Of a DNA stretch of 64,000 bases, positions 61,857 to 64,000 are shown piece by piece; position 1 is the first letter of the stretch; every line of letters begins with the position of its first letter. The notes beneath the pieces were generated by a model. The model was given only the letters and a program-made list of their open reading frames with translations, was not told the origin of the DNA and did not search any database. Source of the DNA: Gammaproteobacteria bacterium UBA5078 (GTDB lineage: Bacteria; Pseudomonadota; Gammaproteobacteria; Pseudomonadales; Pseudohongiellaceae); the NCBI GenBank assembly GCA_002416505.1, contig DIAM01000004.1, positions 89,173-153,172 of the forward strand. Direction: 5' to 3'. The translations under genes and the position numbers were made by a program.

Positions 61857-63940
61857 TTAATAGGCATGCGCACAGTGAACTTACTCCCCTGCCCCAACAC
61901 GCTCTCGCACTGAATGCTGCCCTTGTGCTCGGTCACTATCCTATTGCAAATGGTTAGGCCCCAGCCACGCCCAGCAGTTAGATTTCCCGCCGCCGTAACC
62001 TTGCCGCTAAAATAGGGCTCCCAGATTTTTTCACGCAGTTCGGGAGCAATACCACTTCCTGTATCACTCACACTCACTACTAGCTCCTGCAATTGTATGT
62101 CGCTGCGAATGTGTAAGCTGCCGCCGTCGGGCATAGACTCCAGCGCGTTCTTGATTAGATTGCTAAACAGCACTTGAATCTCTCCCGGAATTCCCACTAC
62201 CTGTGGCGCACTCTCGTCGAGATCGAGAATGCGCTTCTGTGGCCCCTCGGCCTGCAATTTTACGCATCGGTGCAATAGCGAATTGATATCGATTCTCTGG
62301 AATCGTGCCTCATCATCGCCACCGCCATCGGTGATTACTAGCGTCTCATCTACAATCTCCATGGCCCGCTCTATCTGCTCGTCGATGATCTGCCGATACT
62401 TCGCGATAGTTTCGACACCTTTGATACGATGGGCCGCCATGCGAATGATATTCAGAGGCGTCCGGATCTCGTGGTGGGCCTGCCGCGTCGCGTGCGCAAT
62501 AGCCAGAGTCTTATCGCTGCGCACCACTTGAATTTCTGCTTGGTGTTGACGACGCTGATTCTCGAAATAGGATTTCTCTAGCTTCTCGAAAGGCGTCAAT
62601 CTATAGAGAATTGCCGCTACGTAACGCAGTAGTCTCAATAGGAATTGCCGATCACGCTTACTGAAGCCTTCCTGACTACTGCGCTCACCCAGTATCAGTA
62701 TGCCCTCGAGATACTCGGGAGAGAAGAACGGGATAACGAGGGTATTATTTATATTGCTAAAACCGCTCGCAGCGAAGTCTTGCCGGATCGGCGCTGCGAA
62801 CTCACTCAGGCTCAAGGGCTCTTCACAGACGTTACAAGCTAGAATGAAAGGGTCATCGACCGTTAGCGTCTTTGTCGGCCTCTCCTGCGCACCGTCAAAC
62901 ACCTGATAGGCCTGTAGGTTCTCCTGCTCATCTCGCACCGCGACGATGCGTTGCACATTCTCAAGCTCGAAAACCTCATCGATCTCCTTGGTCAAGGTAA
63001 AGAAGATGTCTGCCCGATTCTTGATGTCGTCTAGTTTCTCCGCCAGCCTGTTCAGGATGTCCTCGGGCTCGTACCAGTTACGCACAAAGCGCCGCCGCGC
63101 CGTGCTGACCAAGAATAGCTCCAGTCGCGCAGCATTGAAGGCCCACAGCAGGGCGATCAAGCATATGAGCGTTAGGCTGGCAGCCGGGTAGTTGAAGGAG
63201 AGCTGAAAGGCGAGATACAGGCTGAGTATTGCGAGCACCGCCACGATAATCTTGGCCGTATAGCGGTCGACCGCCATGCGGATATCCAGAAGATCGTGTT
63301 TACTGAAGGCATAGGCAAAGAATATCGATGGAAACACAGAGCCGAGATGCCCGAGCACCAACCAGTCATAGTTGCCCATGACCACTAGGACAAGGTCGAA
63401 GATAATCCCGAAGGCGATGAACAAGCCTAAACCCGTCAGCATATACGCGAGGCGCGTACGATACTCCGGGTAACGGCGATAGCTAATAATCAGATTACTG
63501 ATGACCAGTATTCCGACCACGACTAGGTATAGCGCAAACACGGCATAACCCGGTCCATCTACAAACACTACGGCCTGATCTTCTAGGACGGCCCTAGAGA
63601 CCACGTCAGTGAATAGCGTCAAAACACATAGCGTGGCAAGCACCGCATAGTTAAACCAGCGTAGCACGGGCCCAGGAAGCCTTTGCGGGTCTGGGTAGCG
63701 CAGGCTGATGTCCAAATGCCCATTTGCGAACACAAGGGCCGAAACCAGTTGAATCTGCGAGACCAGGTTCACGGGCACCCGTGTTTGGAACTCATGCAAT
63801 AACATGAAGCACAACGCCCATATAGCGACAGAGACGTTAGTTAGCAAATAGGTAATCGACAATCTCCCCGGATTCTGGCGAGCCGTAAACAAGCCTAGAA
63901 TCAATAGGGCGATAGCGTTGGGGATGAATATATAGTTCAT
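61853..63940 (-). CDS. Sensor histidine kinase with multi-TM sensor and GAF domain
   Basis: A 695-residue kinase. Residues 1-275 hold about eight TM helices, resembling the 7TM histidine-kinase sensor module. Residues 300-450 form a GAF-like domain (ADIFFTLTKEIDEVFELENVQRIVAV, LVIPFFSPEYLEGILILGER). His490 lies in QAHHEIRTPLNIIR. N box NLIKNALESM, G1 DTGSGI, and G2 GRGWGLTICNRIV follow. It is tail to tail with the single-domain regulator, its likely partner. The signal is unknown. Confidence 0.9.
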   Translation of the reverse strand: MNYIFIPNAIALLILGLFTARQNPGRLSITYLLTNVSVAIWALCFMLLHEFQTRVPVNLVSQIQLVSALVFANGHLDISLRYPDPQRLPGPVLRWFNYAVLATLCVLTLFTDVVSRAVLEDQAVVFVDGPGYAVFALYLVVVGILVISNLIISYRRYPEYRTRLAYMLTGLGLFIAFGIIFDLVLVVMGNYDWLVLGHLGSVFPSIFFAYAFSKHDLLDIRMAVDRYTAKIIVAVLAILSLYLAFQLSFNYPAASLTLICLIALLWAFNAARLELFLVSTARRRFVRNWYEPEDILNRLAEKLDDIKNRADIFFTLTKEIDEVFELENVQRIVAVRDEQENLQAYQVFDGAQERPTKTLTVDDPFILACNVCEEPLSLSEFAAPIRQDFAASGFSNINNTLVIPFFSPEYLEGILILGERSSQEGFSKRDRQFLLRLLRYVAAILYRLTPFEKLEKSYFENQRRQHQAEIQVVRSDKTLAIAHATRQAHHEIRTPLNIIRMAAHRIKGVETIAKYRQIIDEQIERAMEIVDETLVITDGGGDDEARFQRIDINSLLHRCVKLQAEGPQKRILDLDESAPQVVGIPGEIQVLFSNLIKNALESMPDGGSLHIRSDIQLQELVVSVSDTGSGIAPELREKIWEPYFSGKVTAAGNLTAGRGWGLTICNRIVTEHKGSIQCESVLGQGSKFTVRMPIN

Positions 63941-64000
63941 GTCACCCCCCTATTTGGCGAAACATCTCTCAGCTCAAGCCTGCCGCGAGCGTGAGCTCGC

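Noticed and set aside
1..64000. tRNA, rRNA, integrase, transposase or phage genes
   Set aside because: I looked through the spacers and reading frames and saw none; spacers are short and every long frame belongs to an ordinary chromosomal family or an unassigned small protein. A tRNAscan or ISfinder run would settle it.

Overview
The window looks like the chromosome of a gammaproteobacterium of the Pseudomonadales type (including former Cellvibrionales). The main evidence is gene order. Blocks known from Pseudomonas recur: argH divergent from hemC-hemD-hemX-hemY; hemB, trxA, rho and ubiD close together; lptM-lysA-dapF-DUF484; and pilG-pilH divergent from gshB-tonB-yqgE-ruvX, then pilT and yggS. 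Genes are tightly packed, moderately GC-rich, with many 4-base start/stop overlaps. I saw no tRNA, rRNA, CRISPR array, transposase, integrase or phage gene.

Layout. 1-9.1 kb: a truncated alpha/beta hydrolase, cysQ, an exported double-VOC protein, yrfG-hslR, gshA, a FliL-like exported protein, dsbB and a membrane/flavoprotein fusion. 9.3-20.5 kb: hemB, trxA, rho, ubiD, the hemCDXY operon (with an unusually short HemY), argH and a DegS-like protease. 20.5-27.7 kb: an accessory stretch with a GAPDH-ArsJ arsenic efflux pair, a diguanylate cyclase, a ZIP transporter pseudogene, small orphan genes and a Gly-Gln-repeat, His-rich exported protein. 27.7-36 kb: yheS, an OmpR-type two-component system and a Gld-type ABC transporter. 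36-39 kb: lptM-lysA-dapF-DUF484. 39-45.4 kb: a PIG-L deacetylase and three glycosyltransferase genes, probably for a surface glycan.

45.4-64 kb is rich in signalling. A reduced Pil-Chp locus holds an intact PilG receiver, a PilH-like protein lacking its phosphorylation residues, and an 866-residue ChpA-like protein whose kinase domain has lost key residues. No pilI, pilJ or pilK is present. After gshB-tonB-yqgE-ruvX, pilT and yggS comes fimX, then a class III cyclase-like protein that also lacks a catalytic aspartate. Last come two regulator/kinase pairs, each arranged tail to tail. The first resembles the LqsR/LqsS type of signalling proteins.

Taken together, the right third looks like a rewired type IV pilus / second-messenger control region. 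Several homologues of enzymes are kept as intact reading frames but appear catalytically dead. That is the most unusual property of the window. All family assignments come from motifs and remembered homologues; no database search was run.
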